The position numbers and the translations under genes were made by a program. DNA of 41,225 bases from Haplomitrium mnioides. Taxonomy: Eukaryota; Marchantiophyta; Haplomitriopsida; Calobryales. Numbering within the stretch: position 1 is the stretch's first letter; each line of letters opens with the position of its first letter. Shown piece after piece: positions 31,669 through 41,225 of the stretch. The notes beneath the pieces are model-generated. The model made no database searches. It was given only the letters and a program-made list of their open reading frames with translations, and had not been told where the DNA came from. The stretch covers positions 60,689 through 101,913 of the forward strand of contig JBNGIS010020166.1 of the NCBI GenBank assembly GCA_049999725.1, written 5' to 3'.

Positions 31669-32160
31669 ATGGTTTGATGATTTGGGACGACTAGGATAGA
31701 TGTGAAACGTAAGGCTGTTCTTCAACAATGAGTTAATGATCATATGATACTATAACTCTCCTTTGACATGGAACTTACTAGCTAAGGAAATTGGTTCGCA
31801 TTCGACTTACGGGCCTTCGGTATCAACTCATACTATTCCTTTAGTCCACAAGAGCTAAGTTCAAATTGTCCACTGTACCGGGGGACAGCTAAATCACCCT
31901 ATGAAGATGAGGAAATGGTTTGATGATTTGGGACGACTAGGATAGATGTGAAACGTAAGGCTGTTCTTCAACAATGAGTTAATGATCATATGATACTATA
32001 ACTCTCCTTTGACATGGAACTTACTAGCTAAGGAAATTGGTTCGCATTCGACTTACGGGCCTTCGGTATCAACTCATACTATTCCTTTAGTCCACAAGAG
32101 CTAAGTTCAAATTGTCCACTGTACCGGGGGACAGCTAAATCACCCTATGAAGATGAGGAA
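31669..32160 (+). repeat. Perfect 246-bp tandem duplication
   Basis: Bases 31669-31914 and 31915-32160 are identical as far as I can check by reading. Surrounding transposons are heavily mutated, so this duplication is recent or is an assembly artefact. It contains no recognised gene. Confidence 0.95.
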
Positions 32161-33650
32161 CCAAGTTCACATGAGTGTTCTTGAGTCCCTCCAAACTTGA
32201 TTGAAGAGATTCCCTCTGCTATGGGGTGAAATATAATTCCGGGATAGACAATTCTCTTTGGAGCCAACTTGTCACGAGGGTAAAGGAGTTCTAAGATCCA
32301 ACCACAAATAGACAAATATTAATCTTCACTCAACCTGACTTATTGAGCTCAACCTACCAACATGAGCTCACTCGTTGGTCAACTTTTCCACTTTAGCTCC
32401 TTACCTTAGAGTTTCAAGTTCTCGAATTACCAGAATATCTCATTCGGGTAGGCGGCTCTCCATCCAAAGAATAGCTAAGCAAAATCACCAATAAGTACAA
32501 AAGTGCAGACCCAATCAATGAAGGTAGTGTTTGTCCAGTCATAAATTTTCGGGGAGGAGGGACAAAATCTGCCACTGGTGATCACCTGAACGATTTTGCA
32601 TATCGGACATCTTTAAACCGAGTTTAGTAGGCAGGATTCCACGGCATCTGGATCGCGCAACACCAAACGCAAACTCCCTATCCCCTTCTAAGTTTGGGTG
32701 GGCCTGCAGTGCGTCGGTTTAGCTGAAAATAGCCTTAGTTTGAAGAGGTCGTGATTTGTGAAGGTTGAGGTCTGTGTGGGGTTTTTGCTGGTTGATCGAG
32801 GAGAGGTCTCTGGTCGACAACTTGATCTCAGAGAAGCCTCCACGGGTCAGCCTTCAAAGTTGCCTCGTTAGACAGTGGGCACTCTTCTCCATCGACATGC
32901 GTCTGTTCTATTCGACCCACACCCACAGGTATATGCCATTTGGATAAGTGGGACTGAAGCAGCGGATGGTACTAACGTTCCGTAGGGGACGAGTGTTGCT
33001 TCATCGGTGAGGTAGTGACAGCATGAAAATTCCACCACCTCTTTGGAGATTTAGGAGCGTGGTGAATTCAACGACATTGAGACCATTTTCCGCTTGCCTC
33101 TCAGATGGATGAAGCTTCTGGGAGAGAAAGGATTTGAGGAAGAGGGAGGTGAACAATTTGAGTGAGGAGGCTAGCAACACATTGCAATAGGATGGGGGTA
33201 GGATCTAACGCCTTTGAGGTCCAGTTCCGCAGGACAGGAACCCAATGGCCTCACTTCACATGGACCTCGTAACTCCTTGGCAAATGCTTTGAGTCGGCCA
33301 CGGAGCCTGCCGTGTTTGCTGCTTCATTCCTCAGCAAGATAGTAGAGAAGTCGCGCCATGCAGAACCATGCGGCTTGGGACAGGTGTGGCTGCGGGACTT
33401 CAATGGAGGATAGTACGTTCCCTATTGAGACTCTCTTGAGTATTACCTCAAGGTCGGCAGGACCTATCTATCTAACTCCTTCGCATTCAAATTCCGCTGC
33501 ATGTGGCCTGAATCCAACTTACATGCCAGGAAGGAATGATCCCTCCAATTATCTACAAGTACATCTGAATTTTCTCATATCGCAGCCTCCAGCAGTTTTA
33601 TCACTTGACTTATTTTGTACTATGAGCCATTCGAGGAGTTAGGAGGTTAA
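32161..33650. other. GC-richer stretch without recognisable gene
   Basis: Less AT-rich than its surroundings, with open frames 32765-32947 and 33358-33642 that match nothing I know. It could be organelle-derived DNA, an LTR or a decayed gene; I could not match it to a mitochondrial or plastid gene. Confidence 0.4.
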
Positions 33651-34045
33651 AAATACAATGGGCAGTTGTTGTATAGGGGAGAGAACCTTCAGAACCTTGA
33701 AAGAAAGGGTGAAGTCTAGTGGTATGGTGGATCCAAACAAGACAAGAGAAGGGGTATTTGCCCCTATTATGATATCATGCAAGGTCATTGTCGTACAACT
33801 AGACTTTCAATAGGTGCATGGAACTAGCTTGAGTGAGTTGTGAGCTTGAGTGAGTTGTGGCAATCGGCTAGATATGCAAAATTTGGTATCAAAGATGGTG
33901 AATTCTTAATGGATTCTATGAGAAGAAAAGTAAAAGCTTCAACGTATACAGCCAAAATTTTGGAAGGGAAATATTTTTAAGAGGTCATGGATTTTGGGGT
34001 TGATTGAGAGTTGGATATGGGAGGAAGTGTAATCCACATAAAAAA
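33651..34045. other. No recognisable gene; downstream of a primer-binding site
   Basis: By position this would be leader sequence of a minus-strand LTR element, because it lies on the inner side of the primer site at 34046-34061. No gag motif is recognisable. An 18-bp-scale tandem repeat (GCTTGAGTGAGTTGTG) occurs twice near 33825-33862. Confidence 0.45.
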
Positions 34046-34061
34046 CCAAACTTTGATATCA
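34046..34061 (-). promoter_or_regulatory. Degenerate primer-binding site beside LTR of gypsy element 2
   Basis: The minus strand reads TGATATCAAAGTTTGG, two transitions from TGGTATCAGAGCTTGG, one base away from the LTR end at 34063. It is on the side of the LTR opposite to the pol genes, which is unexpected for a simple 3' LTR. Confidence 0.7.
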
Positions 34062-34062
34062 T

Positions 34063-34585
34063 TGTAACACTACACACGTATTACACATACAAGTTAGCAC
34101 AAGAGTAGCCCAGAAAAACTTTCAAAACCCACAAGGTAAGAGATGCCTAACAAGACACTTTCACTTGTTTATATACTAGATATAAAGCAATTTGCTTACA
34201 TAAGTGGAAGAATCCAATAAGTTACATTTCTATACTCTTCTAACTAGACCACATTTTACTTTTGTGCTCCTTATGCCATATGTTATTTTATCTTCATAAC
34301 CTTACATCTCTCTTTAATTCTCCTTGTGTTATATGTTTTTATCTTTAGAAGCTTCTATTTGCTTTAATCTTGTGCTTGCAACGTGTAATTATCCTCTTTT
34401 AAAATAGTCTAGACTTTCTCTTTCACTTTAATTAATAAACTTTATTCTCTCTTGCCACGTGTTATTCTCTCTATAATAGCAACCGCTTTTTGACACTCTA
34501 ACTTAGTAACAACTTTCTAAACATAGTTAACTCTATATCTTACTTCATTTTTAGTTATTGCTTATTAAAATTAGTAATCGTTGCA
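34063..34585 (-). repeat. LTR of Ty3/gypsy element 2 (about 523 bp)
   Basis: Ends are TGTAAC and GTTGCA on the plus strand (TG..CA). A purine tract on the minus strand lies just outside 34585 and a primer-binding site just outside 34063. No second copy occurs in the window. Confidence 0.7.
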
Positions 34586-34601
34586 ATCCTCCTCTATTTT
34601 A
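34586..34601 (-). promoter_or_regulatory. Polypurine tract of gypsy element 2
   Basis: The minus strand reads TAAAATAGAGGAGGAT immediately before the LTR start TGCAACG. This is where plus-strand DNA synthesis starts in intact elements. Confidence 0.65.
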
Positions 34602-34619
34602 AGAGGAACGTCTTCGTTG

Positions 34620-36140
34620 TAAGTAACACAGTTCTCAAAAGAGTGAGCAAACATGGATGCATTGGCCAAATTCTCCAAGTGCTTCTATGTAGCTTCATAA
34701 AGTGGTAGCTTTTCCAACAAACCAAATATTTCACAATCTCACAATGGCTATGATGAGATATACCTTCCTTTAAGAGTTGTTCCATCTCAATTTCTACATA
34801 GCCATCAATAAGATCAGGTAGTGGAAAGGGTTCTTAGGTACAAGTGAGGTGGTAGAGCAAGATACAAAAGCATTTAATAAAGAGACATGAAAAATCGGAT
34901 TAATCTTCTTGTGAGAAGGTAAAGCCAATTGATATACCACTTCACCGATAGGAGCAAAAATAGAAAATGATCTAATATAACAAGCAGAGAGCTTATAAAA
35001 CCGAAGCAAAGGAAGATTGGAAGTAGAGAGCTATACTTGGTCACCTATAGCAAAGGTCACATCACGACAATGAGTATCATCATATTGTTTTCGGCGATTA
35101 CGAGCAACTTCAAGTTTTTCCTTGGTATGTTGGATGTCGTAGTGTAGACGATGAAGAAAATCATTGGCAGCTAGATTCTTAGAGGTCAATCGAGATTGAA
35201 GACTAGATAGTAAAGTTGGATGCTTACCATACATGAAAAAGAACGTTGTTGCTCTTATGGAACTATTAATAAAGTTAATGTAGAAGAACTCCACAAAAGA
35301 TAGCAACCAATCCCATTCTTCTTGTTCTTCTAAGGTAAAAGCCCATAATATATCTTCAATAATGTGGTTGGTTTGTTTAGTTTGACCATCCAATTCAAGG
35401 TAATAAGTAGTAGACATAGCCACTTTGGTCTTAAGATGACCAAATAAAGTGCGCCAAAACATGTTGGTGAATTGAGTGCCTCGTTGAAGAATAATAACTT
35501 TGGAGATACCATGAGGAGAGTACATTGCTTCCAAATAAACTAGTATTAACTCAAGTACTGTCACTGATTTGGTAGTTAGACGAATACGAATCATTTTGCT
35601 AAGTTTGTTTACAAAAATAACAATAACATCAAAACTCATAGAAGTACATGGTAGCTCACACACAATATCTATACTCACATGGTCCAATCGTTGATTGGGG
35701 ATGGATAATGGTTGGAATAAGCCTCCATGTTTAAGATTGGTAGCTTTGTTTTCTTGATAAGCCAAACAACTCCTAACATATGCCTCGACATTTCGATACA
35801 TCTTAGGCCAATAATAAACTCGTTGAAGATTGTCCAAAATCTTGTCAATTCCAACATATGTGTCTATCGATTGTGGAATCATGTGCTTCATACAAAAACT
35901 TATAGCAAAGCTTAACATTATTATGAACCCATATATTGTCTTGGAAGAAAATCAATACTCTCACCTCTTTCACAAATTTCTTTTGTTGTGCGCCAATGTT
36001 CTCTTCATCTTCCTTTACTACAACCAATATTTTCATCCACCAAGTAGGATGAATTATGATTTCTGACAAGATCTTGAGTTGAGGCATGCGGGTCAAGGCA
36101 TTTGGAATTTGATGTTTTCCTTCTGCATAAACCATCCTCA
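34620..36140 (-). pseudogene. Integrase with chromodomain, gypsy element 2 (catalytic residues lost)
   Basis: A 295-codon open frame at 35918-35031 covers most of the integrase: YYWPKMYRNVEAYVRSCLAYQ (zinc-finger end, second cysteine now tyrosine), the core with DHVSIDIV (first catalytic aspartate kept), IILQRGTQFTNMFW (SDRG has become LQRG, second aspartate lost) and DGQTKQTN (catalytic glutamate of TER now lysine). The zinc-finger histidines (EAHDSTIDRH) are in a different frame at about 35890. A later frame (35009-34794) has IGEVVYQLALPSHKKINPIFHVSLL, and 34785-34620 encodes chromodomain pieces (VKYLVCWKSY, STWRIW). Long open reading despite lost catalysis suggests fairly recent decay. Confidence 0.9.
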
Positions 36141-37510
36141 TATGTAAGCCTTATTGCTATTATGCTCATTGAATCTACCTTTTTTAGAGTTCTTTTTGTG
36201 TTTCCAAATAGATGGGAGGTCTATGGCTGTTTTTGACAAAAAAAACTCCTTATCTTCTAGATAATGCTTCCAATACTTAGTTGATAGCACAATTGTCAAA
36301 TTTTCCCGCTCTGTGGTATGGAAGTTTTGATCAGTATCACTCAACTTTCTAGAAAAGAAAGCAATATGATGTCAATCATTCTCCCAATCTTGTTGCAAAA
36401 CTCTCCTTATAGTTTTTCCCCATGAATCCACCGAAAGAGCGTTTAGAATTGGCATTTAGAATAATACAATTTAAGAATAAGAGCATGAAGAAGTGATTTC
36501 TTCAATGTTTGACATGCCAACTCTCCTACAATTACGTGTGAATTTTCTTGAGAAAGTCTAGAAAAGAAAGCAATATGATGTTAATCATTCTCCCATTCTT
36601 GTTGCAAAACTCTCCTTATAGTTTTTCCCAATGAATCCACTGAAAGTTTGATTGATCATTTAGAATCATAGGATTTAAGAATAAGAACATGAAGAAATAA
36701 TTTCTTCAATGCTTGATATGCCAACTCTTCTACAACTACGTGTGACTTTTCTTGAGAAAGTTGGTCAATGGTTCTACTATTTTTGCAAAACCTTTCACAA
36801 ATCGACGATAAAACCCAGTTAGCCAAAAAATCCTCTTAGTTGTGTTTGATCACTATGAGCTTCTCACTTCTTAACTGCCTCCACTTTCTCATCCATAACT
36901 TGGATTTTTAATGCACTCACATGATGACCCAAGTAGTCCACCTTCCTCTCTCCAATTTCATATTTTGACACCTTGATATATAGCTTGTGGTTTTGAAGTA
37001 CCTTCAATACCACACGAAGGTGTTGTTGATGCTCTTGAAGATTCTTGTTGTAAATTAGAATATCATCCAACAAGACAATAATAAACTTATCTAAGTAAGA
37101 TAAAAAAAAAAAGTATCATTTAAAAGACTCATAAATGTTGCAAGAGCATTAGTTAATCCAAAAACCATCACAAGATATTCAAAATTCCCATATCAACTTT
37201 GAAATAATGTTTTTTGCATATCACCTTTTGCGATTTAGATTTGATTATATCCGCTTCTCAAATCCAACTTTGTAAAGTAATTTACTCCTTAAAGTTGGTT
37301 AAATAAATCATCCATTCTTGGAAATGGATATTTATTTTTCACTGTATGCTCATTAAGTACTTGAAAGTCAATACACATCTTCATACACATATCTTTCTTT
37401 TTCACAAATAATGCTAGTGCACTATAAGGAGAGATGTTTGGCTGAATGATTACCTTCTCCAACAATTCAGTATTTTGACATTTTCAATTCTCCAATTCAT
37501 GAGCAAGAAA
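35990..37510 (-). pseudogene. Reverse transcriptase and RNase H relic, gypsy element 2
   Basis: Minus-strand pieces: [23 protein letters not shown] and FTKLDLRSGYNQI (about 37370-37240), LDDILIYNKNLQEHQQHL and KVDYLGHHVSA (37070-36905), then RNase H ERENLTIVLSTKYWKHYLE (36310-36255) and VYAEGKHQIPNALTRMP (36135-36085). The YxDD motif survives as LDD. A tandem duplication of about 205-209 bp (36348-36760) lies between reverse transcriptase and RNase H and disrupts the reading frame. Confidence 0.9.
36348..36760 (-). repeat. Tandem duplication of about 209 bp inside the pol gene of gypsy element 2
   Basis: Copies are 36348-36556 and 36557-36760. They share the TCTAGAAAAGAAAGCAATAT start and CTTGAGAAAG end, and differ by scattered substitutions and small indels, so the duplication is not recent. 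Confidence 0.9.
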
Positions 37511-37525
37511 ATGATATAGTGTATT

Positions 37526-37945
37526 TTATGGTAGAGTACTTTCTGAAATGGCCTCAATCTTATGATCAATGCATTGTTTAAGAGGCAATCCATGAGGTAA
37601 ATCATTGGAAAAAACGTCGTGGAACTCCTTCAAAACACCTTGAAATTTATATGGAACTTTATGCTTTGAGTCCTCCTTATCAATTGTGAGCTCATGTATG
37701 AGTCTTAATAACACTAGATCTTGCATTTTGATTGAATTTTCTCCAATCACATATAGACATAGATGCCTTGAATGAGATTGTACTCGATCTCTCCAAATCT
37801 TCCATTGAGATGGCATTTCCACCATCTCATTCTCTTCTTTTTCAAGTGGCAACTTCAACTTCAATACTATAGCTCGTGACAAATAATTTTCTTTTGCTCT
37901 GGAATCCACCAAAACTCTTATTGTAGATCCATCCATCGACCACAA
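37526..37945 (-). pseudogene. Aspartic protease and linker relic, gypsy element 2
   Basis: A 139-codon open stretch starts with STIRVLVDSRAKENYLSRAI, matching the retropepsin LVDSGATxNFIS box with G changed to R. Its last part, VLKEFHDVFSNDLPHGLP and IDHKIE, is the conserved linker between protease and reverse transcriptase in plant gypsy polyproteins. Confidence 0.88.
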
Positions 37946-38198
37946 TTAACCTTCCAACTTTTTGTTTTCTATATAGTAGATTTGACTTTTTTGAATGTTT
38001 CTCTTGTCTTTCTTCTTAATCCCAACAAAACCATAAGGTTTTTTATTGGTGCACATTGTTTCCTTTACATTCTTCATCTCTTTCATTGTTGACACTATAA
38101 AGAAGTTGTTGAAACACTCACCCTTGATTGCATCATACTTCTCTGCAATTTATTGCAATGTATTCTATCTAACCATAATTATAGCATGTTGAAGCTTC

Positions 38199-38470
38199 TC
38201 ACCAATCATCCATCCTCTTTTCTGTAGCATGTTGTGGTTGTACTTGTTGGTAATATGGGCAATTGAAGTCTCTTCTTCTCAAATTTCCTAACTTCGTAGA
38301 CATGATGCCATAGTTTCCTCTGGTTTGCACAATTCCAAATGTCTCTTCAATTTGTTGAGCAAATGAGATGGCTTTATTTACATCCTTTGGGTTGTGCATC
38401 ATAGCTTCTCCTCTAATATTTCTCTTTGTGGAAGGAAATATAACTCTGGAATTGGATTTGGGCCAAGGAA
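38199..38470 (-). pseudogene. gag C-terminal fragment, gypsy element 2
   Basis: The frame contains NPKDVNKAISFAQQIEE, the helix that follows the Gag core in this group, and ends in a glutamine-rich stretch. No zinc knuckle is legible. The remainder of gag and the 5' LTR are missing upstream. Confidence 0.6.
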
Positions 38471-39755
38471 TAGCTAGAATAAGGACCTCCTATACATATG
38501 AATTAAGGAGAGTTTGTGTTGTCAAACTGTGTTGATGAACCATTTGCAAATCAACCTCTGAATACGGTTACCTCTGTGAACTAACTGTAATGTATTAATT
38601 TGTTTTCATATGTGTTTGTTTTGTGTTCATGCTAGAGTAAGTCATGTTTATGCTTTTTTCATGTAGGTTGATGTTCTTATGATTTCTTTTCTTTATTTGA
38701 TTCGTAAATTATCTGTTCATGAATGTCCATCATTGAAGCTCAACAATATAAGACTAAATCAAAAAATAAAAAATAAAAATTTCCTCCTATTTGCATATTC
38801 AGTCCATATAAGGGTTTGTTCCTTTCTATGTATATGCTATTAGCGAGTAGAAAGAAAACAATAGATTGTGTTAAGAAAATGAGTCCTCATCTACTATCGT
38901 GATTTTGTGATTCGCTTAGTGTTGGATTCCTTTGTAAGTGTGATTTGCTTATGAGCATAGGTTGACTATTCTTTGCAAATGTGACTGATCACGAAATTAG
39001 TCATGAAGTCTTAACAATGCTCATTAAGGCTGGCCTTCCTCAACTCTCAGAATATGTAATGCTAAGTTCGTGCAACCTTTTCTGAAGTGTTATTAAGAGT
39101 TAGTTGTGCTTGGGTTTTGCAACGTAAATGTTTTGGTTGCACTCTATTTTTTTGGGTTCAATGCAATATGAATCAGCATATGTGAGAGAAGGATCACTGA
39201 TACATCAAATCTGAAGTTCTTTTAGCTCGATTCAATCGAGAATCTTGGAAGCCCTATGTAAACAAACATGAACTCTTGCTGAATTTTAATTCAGAAGTCA
39301 CTTAATATAGAAGCCAAACTGAACTTTATGTAGCTTGTAATCAGAATAGAGCATATAAGATCTAAATCTATGTAAACCTTGCAACTAGAATAACAAAACT
39401 AAGTCTCTTCTAAGTGTAGTGTACTGTCAACACTTGACATATGGAAACTGCCTTTCAGATCCTGAAATATGAGCACCCTACCCTAACTCAATGAAAATAG
39501 AAAGAACTAAGACAAAGCACATTGGCCACACTCACAAAGAATATGACTAACACAACTTAAATAGAGCCAACAACACAACAAAATAGAATGTGACAAGGGT
39601 TGGACCCATTTCTCAATGACTAAATTTCTGTCCTAGATCCTTGAAACCCCACTCTTTCACAAACTGACTCAAAACATGCAGCCCTCGTCTGACCAATTTT
39701 TCTAAGCTAGATCACCTTTTTCTGGCCAGGATTTGCACAATAAAAACAAAAAATC
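38471..39755. other. No recognisable gene
   Basis: AT-rich sequence beyond the truncation point of gypsy element 2, with only short chance open frames. Confidence 0.5.
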
Positions 39756-39762
39756 TAATTGT

Positions 39763-39781
39763 TGACACACACACACACACA
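39763..39781 (+). repeat. (CA) microsatellite
   Basis: Nine to ten CA dinucleotides in a row. Confidence 0.95.
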
Positions 39782-41010
39782 ACTGCCACAACAGAATTTA
39801 CCTCCCAACCAAATTTGCAGGGCTGCCAGTCCTCATAGCTCTGCCCATCCTTGATTTGGCAAATTTTGTTTGTACTTCCTTCCATAACTCAGCACATGGT
39901 ATCTCTCTATTCACCCACATCTTCTATTGCTCACCACATAAGTCAACCATAGCTTCCTATATTTTTTTCCCAACAAACTTTAACTCAACCTTCCAATTTT
40001 TCACCGACAGAAGTTCAACTCAAGTTTCTATTTTCTTACCAACAAAATGCCATTGCAGATTTCTATTTTTTTCACCGACAGAAACTCACCCAGATTTCTA
40101 TTTCTAGTTCACTCAATGGCTTTCTTTTTCAGCCCCTAGTTGGTCTCTTCCTTTTTGTCAGCCCCCTGGTCGGAGCCTTAACTCTTTTCCGACATAGTTA
40201 ACCCCACTTAAGGGCTGACTTAGTGTTTCGGGACGTTTTATGGGAGGGGCTTTGCACCCAATGGCCCCCAACTTCTACTTACCAACTCTGGAGTGCTGCG
40301 CAACACCCAAGCACCCAACTCCAATGCCCACAGATGCAGCACACCCCTTCTTCAGGCCTTAACCTCAAAAGATGCCACTTGGAAGACAGGGGCAGATAGA
40401 ACATAGCATCTGATTCTGGTCTTCTTGGTGAGTCATTCAGCAGCCCCCTTGCTCATTCACATGCATTTCTCAAGGACACACACAGGTGAATAGATACGCT
40501 GCTGAATAAATTCTGAAATATACTTCAGAGGCCCGGATCTCCTTCACGAGTCCATCCAATGCACCAAAGGTCTCACCAAAACTCTCTCCTCCGTATCTCG
40601 CTGCTTTCCTTGCACCCAAAAATAGTCCCCGTAGCTTCAGAGCTAGGCCGTCTATCCCCGCGCCCGTTTCCCCTCCCAGCCTTGATGATTCATCACCGCC
40701 CTTCCTTGAAGGTCCCTGTTTCACTTATCTCACGGCTAAGAGGTGTATCTCGCATTTTTACATGGCTTGTAGGTGGGTTTTTTACCAGATTCAGAGGGTG
40801 AAAATAATTCGACCAACTGCGCCTTGTCGTTTTCTTTCCAACAACACTGATTTCACGCGAAACCGACACATGTAACTCTCGCAATCCGCATTTGAATCAA
40901 CATACCTTTTTGCTTTGTTTTTTCCTCGTTTTAGCTTCACCACCCGTGAGATCCTTCGGATGCCAGGTAGCTGACATGTGGCGCGTCAAGGTAGCCCGTT
41001 GGATTCGTAA
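39782..41010. other. GC-richer, pyrimidine-rich stretch, possibly LTR
   Basis: Sequence with several imperfect repeats of ATTTCTATTTTTTCACC-like units (40000-40110) and a rise in GC content towards the window end. It may be part of a long LTR continuing outside the window. No gene or paired LTR is visible. Confidence 0.35.
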
Positions 41011-41012
41011 GT

Positions 41013-41160
41013 CTCAAGATTCCCGAGGGATCTCTAATATTCCCGTAGATTCCCAGATCTCGCAGAGGTGCCATGTCATCCGCAAAGCTCAAGATTCCCG
41101 AGGAATCTCTAATACTCCCGCAGATTCCCAGTGGCCCGCATGAGCGCCACGTTTCCGCAA
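41013..41160 (+). repeat. Two 75-bp tandem repeats, followed by a ~21-bp repeat
   Basis: Units at 41013 and 41088 share CTCAAGATTCCCGAGG, ATCTCTAATA, TCCCG and AGATTCCCAG blocks. From 41166 to the end a shorter unit (CTCGGAACCCC-GTCGTCACTT-like) repeats about three times and runs off the window. Confidence 0.85.
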
Positions 41161-41225
41161 AATGACTCGGAACCCCGTCGTCACTTCTCGGAATCCCACT
41201 GTCGCTTCGCGGAACCCCACAGTCG

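Larger units (their letters stand above)
34063..38470 (-). mobile_element. Ty3/gypsy chromovirus-type LTR retrotransposon 2, 5' truncated
   Basis: Leftward order: gag fragment (to 38470), protease, reverse transcriptase, RNase H, integrase, chromodomain, polypurine tract, LTR. The gene order and chromodomain mark it as a chromovirus. Its gag N-terminus, leader and 5' LTR are missing; homology fades at about 38470. It differs clearly from element 1 in LTR and protein sequence. Confidence 0.85.

Noticed and set aside
31320-33650. Organelle-derived DNA (mitochondrial or plastid insertion)
   Set aside because: The composition fits, but no organelle gene could be recognised on either strand.

Overview
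The window is plant nuclear DNA made almost entirely of nested, decayed transposons; I see no intact host gene, tRNA or rRNA. A plant with a large, repeat-rich genome is indicated by chromodomain-type Ty3/gypsy elements primed by initiator-Met tRNA, a CACTA (TNP2-type) transposase relic, short introns with canonical GT..AG ends and strong AT richness. The species cannot be named from the sequence. Four runs of N (8508-8517, 11052-11151, 13178-13277, 22413-22512) are assembly gaps.

Left part (1-20240) is a nest at least four levels deep. The oldest layer is a CACTA transposase gene (minus strand, about 18500-20240). A DNA transposon, copy A, lies next to and probably inside it; its right end is at 18495 and its left part is outside the window. 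Into copy A went another copy of the same family (copy C, only its last 43 bp visible at 1-43) and a Ty3/gypsy element (308-15143, minus strand, 415-bp LTRs). Inside the gag gene of that gypsy element sits copy B (3982-14614, 10,633 bp), the only complete member of the family here. Removing B plus one copy of its 4-bp target duplication (ATTA) rejoins the gag reading frame exactly, which fixes the ends of B.

This transposon family is the most interesting content. It has imperfect inverted ends beginning AACAACCGCTACT, 4-bp target duplications, and two divergent genes. Rightward is a DDE-type transposase relic with LYLQLDNT and GYTHDQLDQ motifs. Leftward is a four-exon gene joining a ParB-like N-terminal domain to a beta-class DNA methyltransferase (motif IV as SIPY, then a KP motif X, then motif I). 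Two of its three introns, and the outer flanks of both genes, carry tandem arrays of a dyad-symmetric GGACTTnGAAGTCC-type repeat. Copies A and B share the intron positions and an array in the same intron. All copies seen are broken by stops and frameshifts. Read together, this suggests a transposon that encoded its own DNA methyltransferase and carried arrays of possible binding sites; the last step is inference.

Middle part (20240-34045) has few recognisable genes. It holds a possible LTR start near 22173, a C/T-rich stretch 25250-28010 that may be a long terminal repeat, 45-bp repeats at 29196-29330, a perfect 246-bp tandem duplication (31669-32160) and a more GC-rich stretch 32160-33650 that I could not identify.

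Right part (34046-38470) is a second chromodomain Ty3/gypsy element on the minus strand, with LTR 34063-34585, integrase, RNase H, reverse transcriptase, protease and a gag fragment, all degenerate; its 5' end is missing. The end (39750-41225) is GC-richer, repeat-containing sequence without a recognisable gene.
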